Shown: piece by piece, positions 9,132 to 22,166 of the stretch
How positions within the stretch are numbered: position 1 is the stretch's first letter
Layout: each line of letters starts with the position of its first letter
Assembly (NCBI GenBank): GCA_025175895.1
Contig: JAKLTH010000238.1
Span: 1,922,001-1,986,000 of the forward strand
DNA length: 64,000 nucleotides
Direction of reading: 5' to 3'
Origin: Wurfbainia villosa
Lineage: Eukaryota; Streptophyta; Magnoliopsida; Zingiberales; Zingiberaceae
Translations under genes and position numbers: made by a program
The notes under the pieces: model-generated
Told to the model about the DNA's origin: nothing
Seen by the model: the letters and a program-made list of their open reading frames with translations, nothing else
Database searches by the model: none

Positions 9132-10781
9132 ATGAAGTTGCCCAACGATGGATTTGGATGGGACATCAATACTCCAATTCCATATGCATTCTATAGACGA
9201 GAAGGTTCCAGTCAATGGAAGACGAGGATGGAAACCTTCTTTATGATGAAATTCAAAGAGTGGGTGGTATTGATAAATGGATTTGAAGCTCCCATAGACA
9301 AAAAGGGAAGACCCCTCAAGAAGAAGAAGAGATGGACCGAAGAGAAAACCCAAGTCTTCGAAATAAATGAAAGGGTAACAAAAGTTTTAGTTAATGTAAT
9401 CTCTAATGATATTTTGTGTAGATTAGGAGATTATATGGATGTCAAGGAGCTTTGAAGCAAGTTGGTAAAATATCATGAAGATCAATCATCGACTCAATTA
9501 GAGAAGGAGCCCGAAGAGGAAGAAAATTCTCCATCCTAAGAGCTTGAAGAATTGGAAGTTGAGAGGTGTTCAACTCCCGAAGAAGAAGAGGTCGAGGAGC
9601 TTGAAAAAGTCTTCACTTCTAGAATTGAGGGGGAGGAGAGACAATTCCTCACCCTGGAACAAGAAGAATTATCTACCGCAGGGAGAGAAGAAGAGCAAGC
9701 TAAAAACTCTGGCCTAGGTAACTTAAGTACAATAAATAAAGATAAAAATCATATTATGTGTTTTGAGTGTAGGAAAAATAGATATTACAAGAATAAGTGT
9801 CCAAAGCAGGTTAAGGAGATGACACAAGTTGTGCCAAAGACCAAGGAGACTAGAGCCCTCACTAGGAAGAGCAAGGAGCATGTGGTGCACTTCAAATGCA
9901 AATAACGAGGACACTACCTGACCCAATTTCCTAGGGGGAGTCACTCCAAGAAGGACAAGAGAGGAGCTACAAATGTAGGGGGAGCTTCTAAAGTAAATCC
10001 TAAGGTATCATTTATTAATGCACCTTCATGTTTTAGTATCAAGAAGCATGCTAGGAATAATTTTAATGTTTTTGCTATTGTTCATAATAATCATAAAAAG
10101 AATGCTAGTAACAATAAATATTTTTGTTTATGTGCTAAGTATGATAATCCTAGGTCTAAGGATAATTCAAGATCTAGCCCACCTAAGAAAATCAACAATC
10201 TAGGCAATAATCCCAAGAATTATACACATTTGCCTAGGAAGAACAATTCTCAAAAGATGAATGAAAATTCAAAATTTGAGGCATTAGTGGTAGAAAATCA
10301 AGTCTTGAGGACAAGGCTTGAGAAATTAGAAAATACCCTTAGAAGAATGACAAATTCAATTAATGGGTATAATGATAAAAAAATTAGGATCTAAGAGGCA
10401 AGAGTCTTCTAAGGATAGGAAAGGTTTGGGTCACAAGCCTAAGTCCAAGGAGATTATGCCAATCTACCATAGCATTCAATTTGACTATGGAACCACCCAT
10501 AAGTCTAGGAAAATCAAGGTTACTAGGGAAGTCATCCCTAAGGCTAACCATGGTAAGTGTCAAGTGACTAAGGCTTCAAAGAAGTCTAGGAAAGTCACTA
10601 GCAAGGTTACAAGGGGAGTTACCCCTAGAATTGACCTTGACAAGACCCTATGACCAAGGCTTCAAAGCCTAGAAGGGTCATTAGGAAGGTACTAAGAGAA
10701 GTTATCCCTAGTGAGTACCTAGTAAATCTAAGGAACTCTAATAGGTATTGAGTTCTTAGAAGCGTAATTCCCTTACACTAA
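9132..10781 (+). pseudogene. gag: Family B gag, broken copy (B1)
   Basis: Decayed gag of the same kind as 36912-38672 on the minus strand. The N-terminal segment (GWDINTPIPYAFYRREG near residue 10) and the helix ending YMDVKEL are clear, with an in-frame stop at about 9453. An acidic Glu/Ser-rich region follows without the second half of the capsid domain. Knuckle 1 reads CFECRKNRYYKNKC (His lost) and knuckle 2 is interrupted by a stop after HFKCK. A stop or frameshift follows the A-run near 10378. The shared C-terminal motif (PSEYLVN, then a damaged W-x-P) ends at 10781. It is not translatable as one protein. Confidence 0.8.
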
Positions 10782-11170
10782 ATGAGTTAGGGTGTGTCAA
10801 CTTGAATTGATAAGGTAGTTAACCTAACCATAGCAAAGTTGACACCTTAGGTCATTTCCAAGGATATGTGATACATTGAAAATGAGATAAGAATTATGAT
10901 CATAAGGAATCTAGGATGTGCCAAAACAATTGAAGAAGCTTGAAAAAAATGATCAAAATTGGCACAATTGGGGTAGAGGTATGATGTGGCAAAAGAGTTG
11001 AGGATTTGACACACTCAAGGGGTTTAATTGTCAGTATGTCAAATTTGGTATTTGGCATAATCCTAGATAATGAAAATTAGAATTATGACTTAGATAATCT
11101 TATTGCACTTCATACACTTATCATGCTTCATATGTCATATCGTATGTTTGCATGAAAGGTGTGTTTGTGA
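10782..11170 (+). other. B1 non-coding internal region, left of the inserted unit
   Basis: AT-rich sequence matching B2 at 17873-18200 (e.g. GGGTGTGTCAAC then TAACCTAACCAT) and the inverse in B3. No gene is visible. Confidence 0.6.
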
Positions 11171-11399
11171 TTTATCGCATCTCACAAAAATATAAGGCTT
11201 ACCTTAATTGTGCATTTAAATATCTAGAAAGGGTGAGATGCTAGGAATAAAATTTTTGGTTATTAATGCTTGTGAAAATAAAATAAAATGTCAAATGCAT
11301 TAATAAATACACAAATATAAGCATAATACTGGTATAACCGGTACACATGCGACAAACGCACAAAATGCAATAAAATTGAGTTGAACAATTCAATCCTCA

Positions 11400-13250
11400 A
11401 AAATTTCAACTGAATATTCAGATATCAGTCGATTGCTTCAATAGAACAGTCGACTAAAGTTACTGTAGCACGACATAGAGAGTTGAGCAGTCGACTGAAG
11501 TTATTATAGCACGACGCAAAGAGTTGAGATGAACCCTTGCAATCGACTGCTAGTGTTGTAACATAGCCACAGAAAGGCGAGGAGTCGACTGTTGAGGGAT
11601 AGCAACCGACTGATGGTCGTGATTTTATAACCCCGAACCCTAGAGGTTAGACTTCTTCACACGAACCCTCTCTTCTACAACTCTCGCCTTCTTCCCATCT
11701 GAGCTTCTTCGACGATTTTGGCCTCCGGTAAGCCCTAAATCTCCAAACCTAAGCTTTTTAGACTACTCTTTCTCTCTATCAAGCTAATGGAAGTCATTTC
11801 CTCTTCCAATTTTCAGCGATTTTGGGCAAACTAGGTTTCTAGGCTCAATGGATCACTTCCGGCTGTCCTTCTCCAGCGTTCTTGTGCTTCGTTTGTGGTC
11901 TATAACCTCACATCCAAGATGTCACCAAAGTAATGATCCTAAAATCCTAAACCACTAATTATTCATGTTTTGTCATGATCTAACCAAATTGTTGTGCATT
12001 CATGATCATTTACATTGCATACATTTAGACAAAAACGTAGAATAGAGGTTGGTGACAGATCCCAGGCTCCATCTCGGATGTGTCAGCCTATCACTGTGCA
12101 TTATCTTGATGAGTTGTTCTTTAGGTCTTACTATAGGGATGTCATTCAACTTATCATGCATTATTAGTTAACCAAGCTAGTATTTTGTACGCGTCTCATT
12201 AACACATATCTCATTATTGAATTTTACACAAATCTCAAGAGGGTTAGAGATGGTCTGATATACTTCACTCGCATTGCAAAACGTGATTTAGAGTTCACTC
12301 CTGAGATCCTACAAGAGTTTATGGAGTGTCGACCATCTGACGATACTTTTGTCTTTTATTATACTCTTGATGAGCCTTTTCCAGCCCTTTTGACCATGTC
12401 ACTATAGAGTCTATGCATGAGTTCTTTTTTCATCAACCTCGTCCTTTGGGTCAAAATATTTTCTCAATTAATGCTTTATCTTCCCTTGACAATGTGCTTT
12501 ACAAAGTTATTATTGGATGTCTTTTACCCATAGTGATCCGGGGTCAAGCCAAGATCCATCCTCCCCATCTATTCCTGATGTAGCTTTGCGTAATTTGCTT
12601 GATGTCAATATTGCATTGAATGTATTCCACTGTATAGTTCACTTTGTCTCTCCGGTCCAAGGGAAGATTCATATGCCCTTGGGTCACATTATCACTGCAT
12701 GGTTGGCATCCGTTGGCATTAATATCTCTAAGGAGAATTTGAGGTCGCTATCAGACTCTTATAACCGCATCACCCTGAGGCACTTCACATTAATTTGCAT
12801 GCGAACAGGATATGGACGGATGGAGTAGTCAGTGACGCAGCAGCCACCACCTGAGGAGGCAGAGCAGGAGGTAGCACGGGATCCAGAGGGAGAGTATTTT
12901 CCCGAGGAGCTAGTTGTATTTCAGCAGCATATGTCAGCTCGTCTTACCCGCATTAAGTCTCAGTTGGAGGAGCTCCACGAGACTATATACACACACTTTG
13001 AGGAGCTCAGTATCGAGCATGCTGAGATAGGGCAATGTCAGATAAAGATGTATGACATGCTGCGTACGTTTATCCAGGGTCAGTTGCCTCCACCACCTCC
13101 AGCCGACGATGGTGGTGATTGGTAGTTTTGCAGCTATAGGAGGATCTTGTGTCTTTATTATAGGAGGATGATGTCTTATTTTTTTACATTGTCATAGGAA
13201 AACCTTGTATGAAGGTTTTTTTTAACAATGAATGAAATTATTTTGTGTCA
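11400..13250 (+). pseudogene. Decayed 'putative plant transposon protein'-like gene inside B1
   Basis: A candidate promoter with several CAGTCGACTG-type palindromes (11425-11615) and a TATA-like TTTATAACC (11625) precedes a leader. A short first exon begins at ATG 11919 (MSPK) and is joined by a probable intron to coding sequence from about 12047. Frames there read ELFFRSYYRDVIQL, EFYTNLKRVRDGLIYF and RDLEFTPEIL, then DVNIALNVFHCIVHF and MPLGHIITAWLASVGINIS (12590-12740). An acidic tail with a helical stretch ends at a stop at 13123-13125. This pattern is that of the plant-transposon-protein domain found in many angiosperm repeats; no biochemical function is known. At least three stops or frameshifts break it. 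It lies where Sireviruses carry an env-like frame, but B2 and B3 lack it, so it is more likely an insertion. Confidence 0.5.
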
Positions 13251-13439
13251 CTTAAATGTTTCTATGATTTATCCTATATTGTTTGGTTGTAATAATGTGT
13301 GTTGTATTGCTCATTACATGTGTTGATCTGTATGCTCATTCATTACTCTTATGTCATGCCATCATGTATAAGCAATAGCCTTCTTTCAACAATGAAATCA
13401 ATGTATATGATGACATCATAATTCTTATGATTATTTTAA

Positions 13440-13983
13440 TATGTCATGTATGTACTTAGATTTGTATTTTTATGCGATGACATAATACATCATTAGCTTA
13501 TGCTTTAATTTATGCAATCACTACTATACCATGATTGTTCATGCATTTAAGTTAATTCACATTGATTTAAGGACAATGATATGATTTGAAGTCCCATGAT
13601 AAGAGAATCAAATAGAGTTGCCAAGATAATATGCATAAGCCCTTAAAATTAAGGAAGAATAAAAACTCACATCTTATAAGGACCTAAATTTGACATGCGT
13701 ATGTATTTATACACCTTAGACACATGTGAAATGTTAGAAAAATGAGTTAAGTTCAAAGTGCATAGATGTTGCATCTTGATGAACTCAAACTCATCTCAAT
13801 CATGGGTATAAATCATGAGGAAAACTAGTATACAAGTAATGTATACTTAGCCCATAAACCATGATTGAAAATAGGATTTTGAAATCATTTTGAAAAATCT
13901 TGGTGAAATCTATCTTTTGATAGCAATCATCATTGAAGAAGTTGATACAAAGTAGGTCAAAACATTGAAAGTTTCAATGGTTT
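13440..13983 (+). other. B1 non-coding internal region, right of the inserted unit
   Basis: It matches B2 at about 18300-18830 (e.g. GATTTAAGGACAATGA, then TTTTGATAGCAATCA) and ends abruptly at TTTCAATGGTTTTG, joined to LTR minisatellite. The polypurine region and LTR start are therefore deleted. Confidence 0.65.
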
Positions 13984-15379
13984 TGGGTACTTGAAAATTA
14001 GAAAGCCCAAACATGGGTCTCGACAATGGTAAAATCAAAGTCATAGGTACTTGGCAATGGAAATTCCAAATGTATAGTCTTGGCGGCATAAGTCCAAGTG
14101 TACAGTCTTGATGGCATAAAGTCCAAGTATGGATACTTGGCAATTGGAAAGTTCAAGGATGTGATATTGGCGGCGTAAAGTCCAAGCATGTAGTCTTGGC
14201 AGCATAAGCCCAATGTTTGGCTGCGTAAAATCTAAGTGTTTGTCTTGGCAGCATAAGTCCAAATGTACTTTGGTAAGATAGACTTGGTTAGCATGACAAT
14301 ATCCGATGGAAGTGCCTAAAGGCTAGCATATGAATGAATGAGTTATGGAGGACTCAGAGGGATCCGATAGCTGTGAGACTGATGGAGGTGGTTAGAAAGC
14401 TTAGGTTTAAGCTAAGAGTGGTCTATCAAGTATGAGAGGATCATACTTGAGTTAAATCTCACGTTTGAGGTTTATCAGTCGACTGGGTTTATAGACCAGT
14501 TGACTGACTGCATGTTTGATACTTGGTAGCCTAGTCAACTTGGATTAGTCGACCATGATTATGACCAGTCAAGTAGTCGACTGAGTTTCAACTAATCGGG
14601 TGAAGCTATGGCAGTCGACTACTAGTTGTGGGTAGTCGACTGGCCTTGATTAGTCGACTGCTAGAGTTTCACAGTTGATTGATTTAAGCAGACACGAGCA
14701 CAGAAGCTTTGATAGTTGATTGGCCAGTTGACTGCTGGTAAGGGCAAATCGACTGCTAGGGTATCCGTTGGATAGGTTCCAGCTTGGATGGAGTCGTTGT
14801 GAGACAACGGATGGGAAAGCAGTCGATTGGTGCATTTTAACAATCGATTGCTAGGTGCGAAATCAACTCGATGCAAGTTAAAAAAAGTAGCTCGAGATGG
14901 AGAATTTTGCACCAGTTTTTGGGGTGATTTTGAAGGGGAAGTGTTGTTGCATTTTAGACATTTAAGAGCAATTCAAAGCAATCAACAAGCAAGCAATCAA
15001 ATATTCTTTGTGTAAAGTTTTCTTTACTTGTATTTGTTTATTGCTTAGTATACTTGTTATAATTCTTGTATTACTATTGTAATCACTTTGTAAGAGGTTT
15101 CTCCACCTCCGGAGTATTTTTTGAGAATGAGAGGTTTATTAGTGGTGGTGTGCATCACTAGAGCTCGCCCCATAAAGTAGGAACTCTAAGTTCCAAATCA
15201 CATTATATTTTGTGTTGTGCTTGTGTATTCTTATTGTGCATTTGTATTTATTGAATATTCCGTTGTGCACTAACACCATTGTAGTTAAGAATGCAAACGA
15301 AAGAATCAAATTCCAAATGACGAAGTGAAATCTCTATTCACCCCCCCTCCCCTCTAGTGTGGTCATCCGTTCCTCAACA
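13984..15379 (+). repeat. B1 3' LTR (left end deleted)
   Basis: It contains the CCAAG/CTTGG minisatellite (14000-14280) and the palindrome array (14476-14850). The perfect hairpin CGTTGTGAGACAACG lies at 14795-14809. U5 ends GTTCCTCAACA at 15379. After 15379 the sequence jumps back to mid-U3 of another LTR (B2). Confidence 0.8.
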
Positions 15380-16069
15380 GACACTAGCACAGAAGCTCTG
15401 GTAGTCGACTGACCAATCGACTACTGAGTAGCAGTCGACTATTGGTAAGGTTAGTCGACTGTTGGTGTATCCGTTGGCTGGAATTGCCAATGTGGATTAA
15501 GTCTATTGTGAGACAATGACATTGTAGGCAGTCGACTGTCAAACAGAAATCTAGGTCGCACGGAGGCATAAAAGGAGCTCGACAGGAAGGATTTCAATAG
15601 CGATTCTAGGGGTGATTTAAGGCAAAGTGCTAGTGCATTTCAGGGTCCTTCAAGCTCTCCCAAAGCAACCAACAAGCAAGCAATCAAAAGCCCTAGTTTG
15701 TAAAGTATTTTCAATTCTTGTCTCATTTGCTTATTATATTCACTTGTATTTATTTTTTATTGTTGTAAGAATCTTGTAAGAGGTTTCTTCACCTTCGGAT
15801 TGTTTCGAAAAGGAGAAGATTTAGTGGTGGTGTACATCACTAGAGCTCACTTGAACTCGACCCGTGGAGTAGGAATCCTAGGTTCTAAACCACGTTATAT
15901 TCTTGTGTATTGCTTGTGTGTGTTTGTTTTTATTTCATTTGTGCATTTGTATTGGTATATTCCGTTGCACACTAACTTATTGTAGACGAGCACACAATCG
16001 AGCGATCAAATCAAGCGCAAAATCAAGAATCGCTATTCACCCCCTCTAGTAGACATATCGATCTCTATA
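15380..16069 (+). repeat. B2 5' LTR, right part
   Basis: Starts in the palindrome array (TAGTCGACTG, CAATCGACTA, CAGTCGACTA), then hairpin ATTGTGAGACAAT (15505-15517), CATAAAAGG TATA-like box (15567), and U5 ending in a decayed CTCTATA. It aligns with 20650-20966. Confidence 0.75.
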
Positions 16070-16158
16070 ATTGGTATCATAGTGAGACCGCTCTTCAAAG
16101 GACTAACCATCAAGAAAGCAAGCGCTAGAGGTTAAGAGAAAATAGAGTTGCCCAAAGA

Positions 16159-17872
16159 TGGACTTGGATATGACATCTACACTCCACCGCGATGGACTCT
16201 ATGGATTTGGGGGCTTCGACGAATGGAAGGAAAGAATAGAGAATTTCCTCATGATGAACATCGAAGATTGGTTTATCTTGATGGATGGGTTTGAACTGCC
16301 ATAAGTTCCGAAGGGAGAATATCTAAAGATGAAGAGATGGACCGAAGAGCAAGCCCAAGATTTCGAGATAAATGAAAGGGTAATAAAAATTTTAGTTAAT
16401 GTAATCCCTAATGATATTTTGTGTAGATTAGAAGATTATAGGGATGTCAAGGAGCTTTGGAGAAAATTGGCAAAATATCATAAAGATCCATCATCGGCTC
16501 AATTAGAGGAGGAATCCAAGGAAGAATGTTCATCATCACAAGTTTTTGAGGATTCGAAAGTTGAAATATGCTCAACAACCGAAGAAGAAAGCTTATCATC
16601 ATCTCAAGAGCATGTAGAATTGGAGGTTAAAAGAAGCTTAACATCCGAAGAAGAAGAAGAAGAGAAGGTAGAAGAAATCTCCACTTCAAGAACTGAGGGG
16701 GAGAAGAGACCTTCCTTAATGTCGGAGCAAGAGCAAGAAGAAGCGTCAACATCCGGGAGAAGTGAAGAATAAGTTCACTATTCCTCCCTAGGTAATTCAA
16801 GTACAATTAATAATAATAAAAATAATATCATGTGTTTTGAGTGTAGGGAACATGGTCATTACAAGAGTAAATGTCTAAAATTGACCAAGAAGAAAGCGTA
16901 AGTACCACCTAAGGCCAATGAGAAGCTCAAGGTAGTCAGACCCCAAAGATCGAAAAGTAAAGAGCACATAGTGTACTTTAAGTGTCAACAAAAAGGGCAC
17001 TATAGAAGTCAATGTCCTAGGGGGAGTCACTCCAAGAAGGACAAAGTAGGGAGCTCAAATGTAGGGGGAGCTAAGGCAAACCCTAAGGTATATTTAAATA
17101 ATGCTCTTTCTTTAACTAATGATACGAAGCATGCTAGAAATGTACCGTGTCATAATTTTCTTGCTATTCATCATGACAAAAAGCATGCTAGAATAGATTT
17201 TATTGTTTAGGTGCCAAGCATATCAATTTACCTAAGAACAATGCTTGATCAACCTTACCTAAGGATAGGAAGGTAGAAAATAAGAATCTAGACATTAACC
17301 CTAAGAAGGGTAGGCATATACCTAAAAGAAATGGGAATGCCCAAAGAATTAATAAAAATTCAAAAATTGAGAAATTGAAATTAAAAAATCAAGCTTTGAG
17401 GTCAAAGTTTGAGAAAATTGAAAAGACCCTTAGGAATATGGAAAATATAATTAAAGGGTTTAACGGGCAAACCTTAGGTGTTAGGAGGCAAAAACTATCC
17501 AAGGATAGGAAAGACTTGGGTCATAAGCCTAAGTCTAAGGTAGTCATACCTATCTACCACAATGTTTCATTTTACTATGTAACTCAGTCTAGGTCTAGGA
17601 AAATCAAGGTCACAAGGGAAGTCATCCCTAGAGTTGACCATGGTAGATGTCTAGTGGCTAAGGTTTCAAAGAAACCTAAGAAAGTCACTAACAAGGTTAC
17701 AATGGGAGTTACCCCTAAGATTAACTTGGATAAGACCCAAATGATCAAGGCTTCAAAGCCTAGAAGGATCATTAGGAGGGTATCTAGAGAGATCATTCCT
17801 AGTGAATACCTAGTTAACCCAATGAGCTCAAATAGATTTTGGATTCCTAGGAGCGTGATTCTCTCACGCTAG
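16159..17872 (+). pseudogene. gag: Family B gag, nearly intact copy (B2)
   Basis: Starts at ATG 16159 (MDLDM). One early stop at 16303 interrupts the N-terminal domain; a 147-codon open segment then runs from 16329 through the helix DVKELWRKLAKYHKD into an acidic Glu/Ser tail, with a stop at 16770. Knuckle 1 is intact (CFECREHGHYKSKC, 16837-16878). Knuckle 2 has lost its first Cys (YFKCQQKGHYRSQC). A Leu/Lys-rich helical segment (17375-17460) and the conserved end (PSEYLVNP, FWIPRS) finish at 17872. Like B1 and B3 it lacks the second half of the Copia capsid domain. Confidence 0.8.
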
Positions 17873-19701
17873 ATGGGTTAGGGTGTGTCAACCCTAAGTG
17901 GATGAGTAATTAACCTAACCATGGTATAGTTGACACTTTATGACATTTTCAAGGTTACGTAATATTTTGGAAATAAGTTTAGATTTTAATCTTAAAGGAA
18001 TTTGGGATGTGCCAATAGAATGTAAGAATTTTGAAAAATCAATCATAATTGACACAATTAGGGTTTAGAGTCTAGTGTATCATTTTAGGTTTTTGACACA
18101 CTTGAGAGAAATTAAGTCATTATGGCAAATTGGGTTTAATCCTAGGAAATGACAATTAGGTTTAAAACTTATGTATTTTTATACTTTGATATTATAAAAT
18201 TATCATGCTTATATTTGTCATATACCATGTCATGACATCTTGCTCAGATTATTATTTAAAATGTCATGATAATAATTAGGTTTAATTTCATGCTCATACT
18301 TAGGTTATATCTTTATGTCATGACATCATTATTATTGGCTATGCTTTATTTATGCTATCATTTTATACCATGATCATCATTCATGTATTTAGGTTAATTA
18401 AAATTGATTTAAGGACAATGACATGATTTGAAGTCTCATGATAAGGAAATCAAATAGAGTTGCCTAGATAAAATGCATGAGACCCTAGATTAGAAAATAA
18501 CCAAAATCTACATTTCACAAGAGCATTAGTTTGACATGTGTGTGTATACACCCTAGACACATGTAAGATGTTAGGAAAATGAGTTAAGTTCAAGGTACAT
18601 AGATGTTGCATCTAGATGAACTCAAACACATAATATACTATAAAAAATCATGAGGAAAGTTAATGTACAAGTCATGTACATCTAGCCCATAGACCATGGT
18701 TTAAAATAATATTTTGAAAATATTTTGAAAAACCTTGGTAAAGTCTATCTTTTGATAGCAATCACCATTGAGAATGTTGATTCAAGTTAGGCCAAAAATA
18801 TTGAAGTTTTTCAATGGTTTTGAAATTTATATCAATCTCTTAATTTAATGGTATTTTATTTTAAAATTATTTTTCACCCATTGTATTTGACATAGATAAT
18901 ATACATATGAAGTTTCAAGATTTTTCAAATTACATATATTTACTTATAATTTTTCAATATCTGAATTCTGAAATTGATTTTCTACATTTGCAGAAACTAA
19001 TCGACTGCCTCTTGGAGCAGTCAACTGGTGAAGTATTCAGTCGACTGATGACTAATTTCAATTGACTGTTGGGTATGATATGGACCGAACAAGACTTGTT
19101 CAGCCATGAATTAGCCAACTTGGTCTGCCCTAACTACTCCTAATTCTAGGGCATACTTGAACAAGCATTGGAAGGGTCTAATGTTCATTGAAAATGAATG
19201 GGAGGATTTGAGAAGGGTAAGAATCAATTTTAAGGGTGGTGAAAGTTCAAGTTTGAACTTTTACTCTTAATTTTGATGGTCAAGTATTCCTATTGGCTTA
19301 GAAACTCTCCAAGGAAATTGTTGGTGCAATGGTCAAGAGGGAGAAAGCTTTTAGGGGAGATTATCTATCATGGTATGATGGATGATTTTTTTTCCTCAAA
19401 GGGGGAGAAATAAAGGGTTTGTGTTAGGAAACCCTCATTGTGCTCACCAAAGGAGGAGAAGTGAAGGTTTTGGTAAATCTTCATTATGTTTTGCATTTGG
19501 TGATATAAGACTTATCACTAGGTAGAATGAAGTCATTCTAGATAATTTTGAACCAAGGGGGAGAATGTAGGATCTCATGGGAGATAAAACATTGAATACC
19601 CTTGGAAAACTTTTTGATGTATGTCAAAAAGGAGGAGAATTGATGGTTTAAGTTAGGTAGCCTAATTTAAAGATTTTGTCAAACATCAAAAAGGGAGAGA
19701 T
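17873..19701 (+). other. B2 non-coding 3' internal region with repeated polypurine tracts
   Basis: AT-rich with no gene. Three CAGTCGACTG-type palindromes occur at about 19000-19075. Purine tracts of the form AAGG(G/A)GGAGA recur near 19394, 19459, 19556, 19628 and 19690. The last abuts the 3' LTR and is the primer for plus-strand synthesis. Confidence 0.65.
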
Positions 19702-20966
19702 TGTTGGCGCAATCGGCTCAAGTCACGATTGACTAGACTCGAGTGGAACTCGAGTAGTATTTTGATGTTTGACAATGGGTTGATCATATGGTTGACATGG
19801 GTTTGACCATACAATCGACCTCAAATCAAAGTTGGCCTAACCCGAGTAGAACTCGAGAGAAGTCCAAGACTTGGGTACTTGGCATGAAAAGTTTAAGCAT
19901 GAGTCTTTGTAATGGTAAAGTCCAAGTCATGGGCACTAAGCATGTGAAGGTCCAAGTCATAGGTATTTGACAATTGGAAAGTCCAAGAATGGTCTTGGCA
20001 ATGGAAAGTCCAAGCATGGATCTTGGCAATGGAAAGTCTAAGTCATGGGTACTTGGCAAGGAAACTCTAAAGGTATAGTCTTAGCGGTATAAGTCCACAT
20101 GTGTAGTCTTGGCAGCATAAAGTTCAAGTGAACTTTGATGGTGAAAGTCCAAGTATGGATGCTTGGAAATTAAGAAGTCCAAGGGTGTGATATTGGCGGT
20201 ATAAAGTACAAGATATAGTCTTGGCAGCATAAGTCTAACGTTTGGCAGCGTAAAGTTCAAGCATGGAGTCTTGGCGGCATAAGTTCAAATGAACCTTGGC
20301 AAGGAACCCGGTTAGCATGACATAGCTGATGGAGGCACTTGAAGGCTAACGCAAGGATGAAGAGTCATGGACTTGAGGGATCCGAGAGGTGTGAGGGTGA
20401 TGGAAGTGGGTTGAAGGCTTAGGTCTAGGCTAAGGGTGCTTATCAACTATGAGGGGATCATACTTAGGGTTAAACCTTATTGTTGAGGTTTATCATTCGA
20501 CTAAGATATTAGACAGTTGATTGGTCGAGTGTTTGACACTCAGGAGCCAAGTTGACTAAGAGTAGTCGACTGGTATTATGACCAGTCGACTGGTCGTGTA
20601 ATCGACTGAGGCTCGACTGTTCGAGTTGTGCTTTGGCAGTCTGGTATTTGCGGACACGAGCACAGAAGCTTTGGTAGTCGACTGACCAGTCGACTATTGA
20701 GCAGCAATCATGCAACTACTAGTAAGGGCAATCAACTGTTGGTGTATCCGTTAGCTAGAATGTCAACGTGAATTAAGTCTATTGTGAGACAATGACATTG
20801 TAGGCAGTTGACTGTCAGACAGAAATCCAGATCGCGCGGAGGCATAAAAAGAGCTCGACATGGAGGATTTCAGCAGCGGTTCTAGGGGCGATTTAAAGCA
20901 AAGTACTGGTGTATTTTAGGGTCCTTCAAACTCTCCCAAAACAACCAACAAATAAGCAATCAAAAG
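19702..20966 (+). repeat. B2 3' LTR, truncated at right
   Basis: Starts TGTTGGCGCAATCGG. It has inverted CTCGAG-containing words near the start, the CCAAG/CTTGG minisatellite (19860-20310), and the palindrome array (20486-20820). Hairpin ATTGTGAGACAAT (20781-20793) and CATAAAAAG (20843) follow. Similarity to the other LTRs stops after CAATCAAAAG, so about 450 bp of R/U5 is missing. Confidence 0.8.
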
Positions 20967-21072
20967 TTTATTAAAGTTTAAACATATTATTAACATCGAG
21001 TTTCTATTTAAATTACCAAAGAGAGTTTAGAGGCTTCCATGTTGGTCGAATATATATGTAACATAATTCATT

Positions 21073-21170
21073 CGTGAGCATTTTCATTATTCATTGTCCG
21101 ATCTCCTAAGATTCAAAGATTTGACTGTAGTACTTATCCGATCGGACAATGGATAATGAAAATATTCACG
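21073..21170. repeat. Short foldback: 31-bp inverted repeat with 36-bp loop
   Basis: Arms 21073-21103 and 21140-21170 are reverse complements with about three mismatches (cores TTTTCATTAT and ATTGTCCGATC). No coding frame. It could be a foldback/MITE remnant or a hairpin-transcript source. Confidence 0.6.
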
Positions 21171-21221
21171 ATTACTACGAATATATATATATATATATAG
21201 GCCCCCGTCCAGGCCCAATCA

Positions 21222-21757
<536 letters not shown>

Positions 21758-21760
21758 TTA

Positions 21761-22155
21761 GAGCATTTCTAATATAGTAAGAGCGATTGGAGAGATTTTT
21801 TTTGGTCTCTACAATGTCACAACAAATTAAAGTCACATCAAAAGAAAATAAAATTCACTCATCACTCAACTATCAAAAACACTTTCTAATAACTTCTTTA
21901 TAATTTTTATTCTTTATTTGTATTTTACATTATATATATATATATGTGAAAGATGTATTTATAAATACATTTTTAAAAAATTAAAAATAGCCGTTGAATA
22001 ATGATTTCTTTTTCAATTTTATTGGTTTTATTTTTTTCAAAATAAAAATAAAAATTATAAAATCATTTAATTTTTTTTAAATTAATAAGAAGTCACTCCC
22101 AAAATTTATAAAAAGAAGCTCTACGTCATCAGAATGAGAGTGAATGTGGATGCTC
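21761..22155. mobile_element. Tourist-like MITE (395 bp) with TTA target duplication
   Basis: Terminal inverted repeats GAGCATTTCTAAT and (inverted) GAGCATCCACATT, flanked by TTA on both sides (21758-21760, 22156-22158). AT-rich and non-coding. TIR form, size and 3-bp TWA duplication fit PIF/Harbinger-derived MITEs. Confidence 0.65.
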
Positions 22156-22166
22156 TTACAGACTAA

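Larger units (their letters stand above)
7697..15379 (+). mobile_element. Family B copy 1 (B1): gag-only LTR element with extra inserted gene
   Basis: 5' LTR (left part missing because family A is inserted in it), primer site at 9040, broken gag, a non-coding region holding a foreign 'plant transposon protein'-like unit (about 11170-13440), and a 3' LTR whose left part is deleted and joined directly to internal sequence at 13984. Flanking internal sequence on both sides of the extra unit matches copy B2. The element sits inside the 5' LTR of B2: B2 LTR sequence resumes at 15380 with GACAC, a likely target duplication. Confidence 0.75.
15380..20966 (+). mobile_element. Family B copy 2 (B2): gag-only LTR element
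   Basis: Right part of the 5' LTR (15380-16069), primer site at about 16070 (ATTGGTATCATAG), broken gag (16159-17872), non-coding internal region with repeated polypurine tracts, and a 3' LTR from 19702 cut off at about 20966. There is no pol. It hosts B1 within its 5' LTR. Confidence 0.75.
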
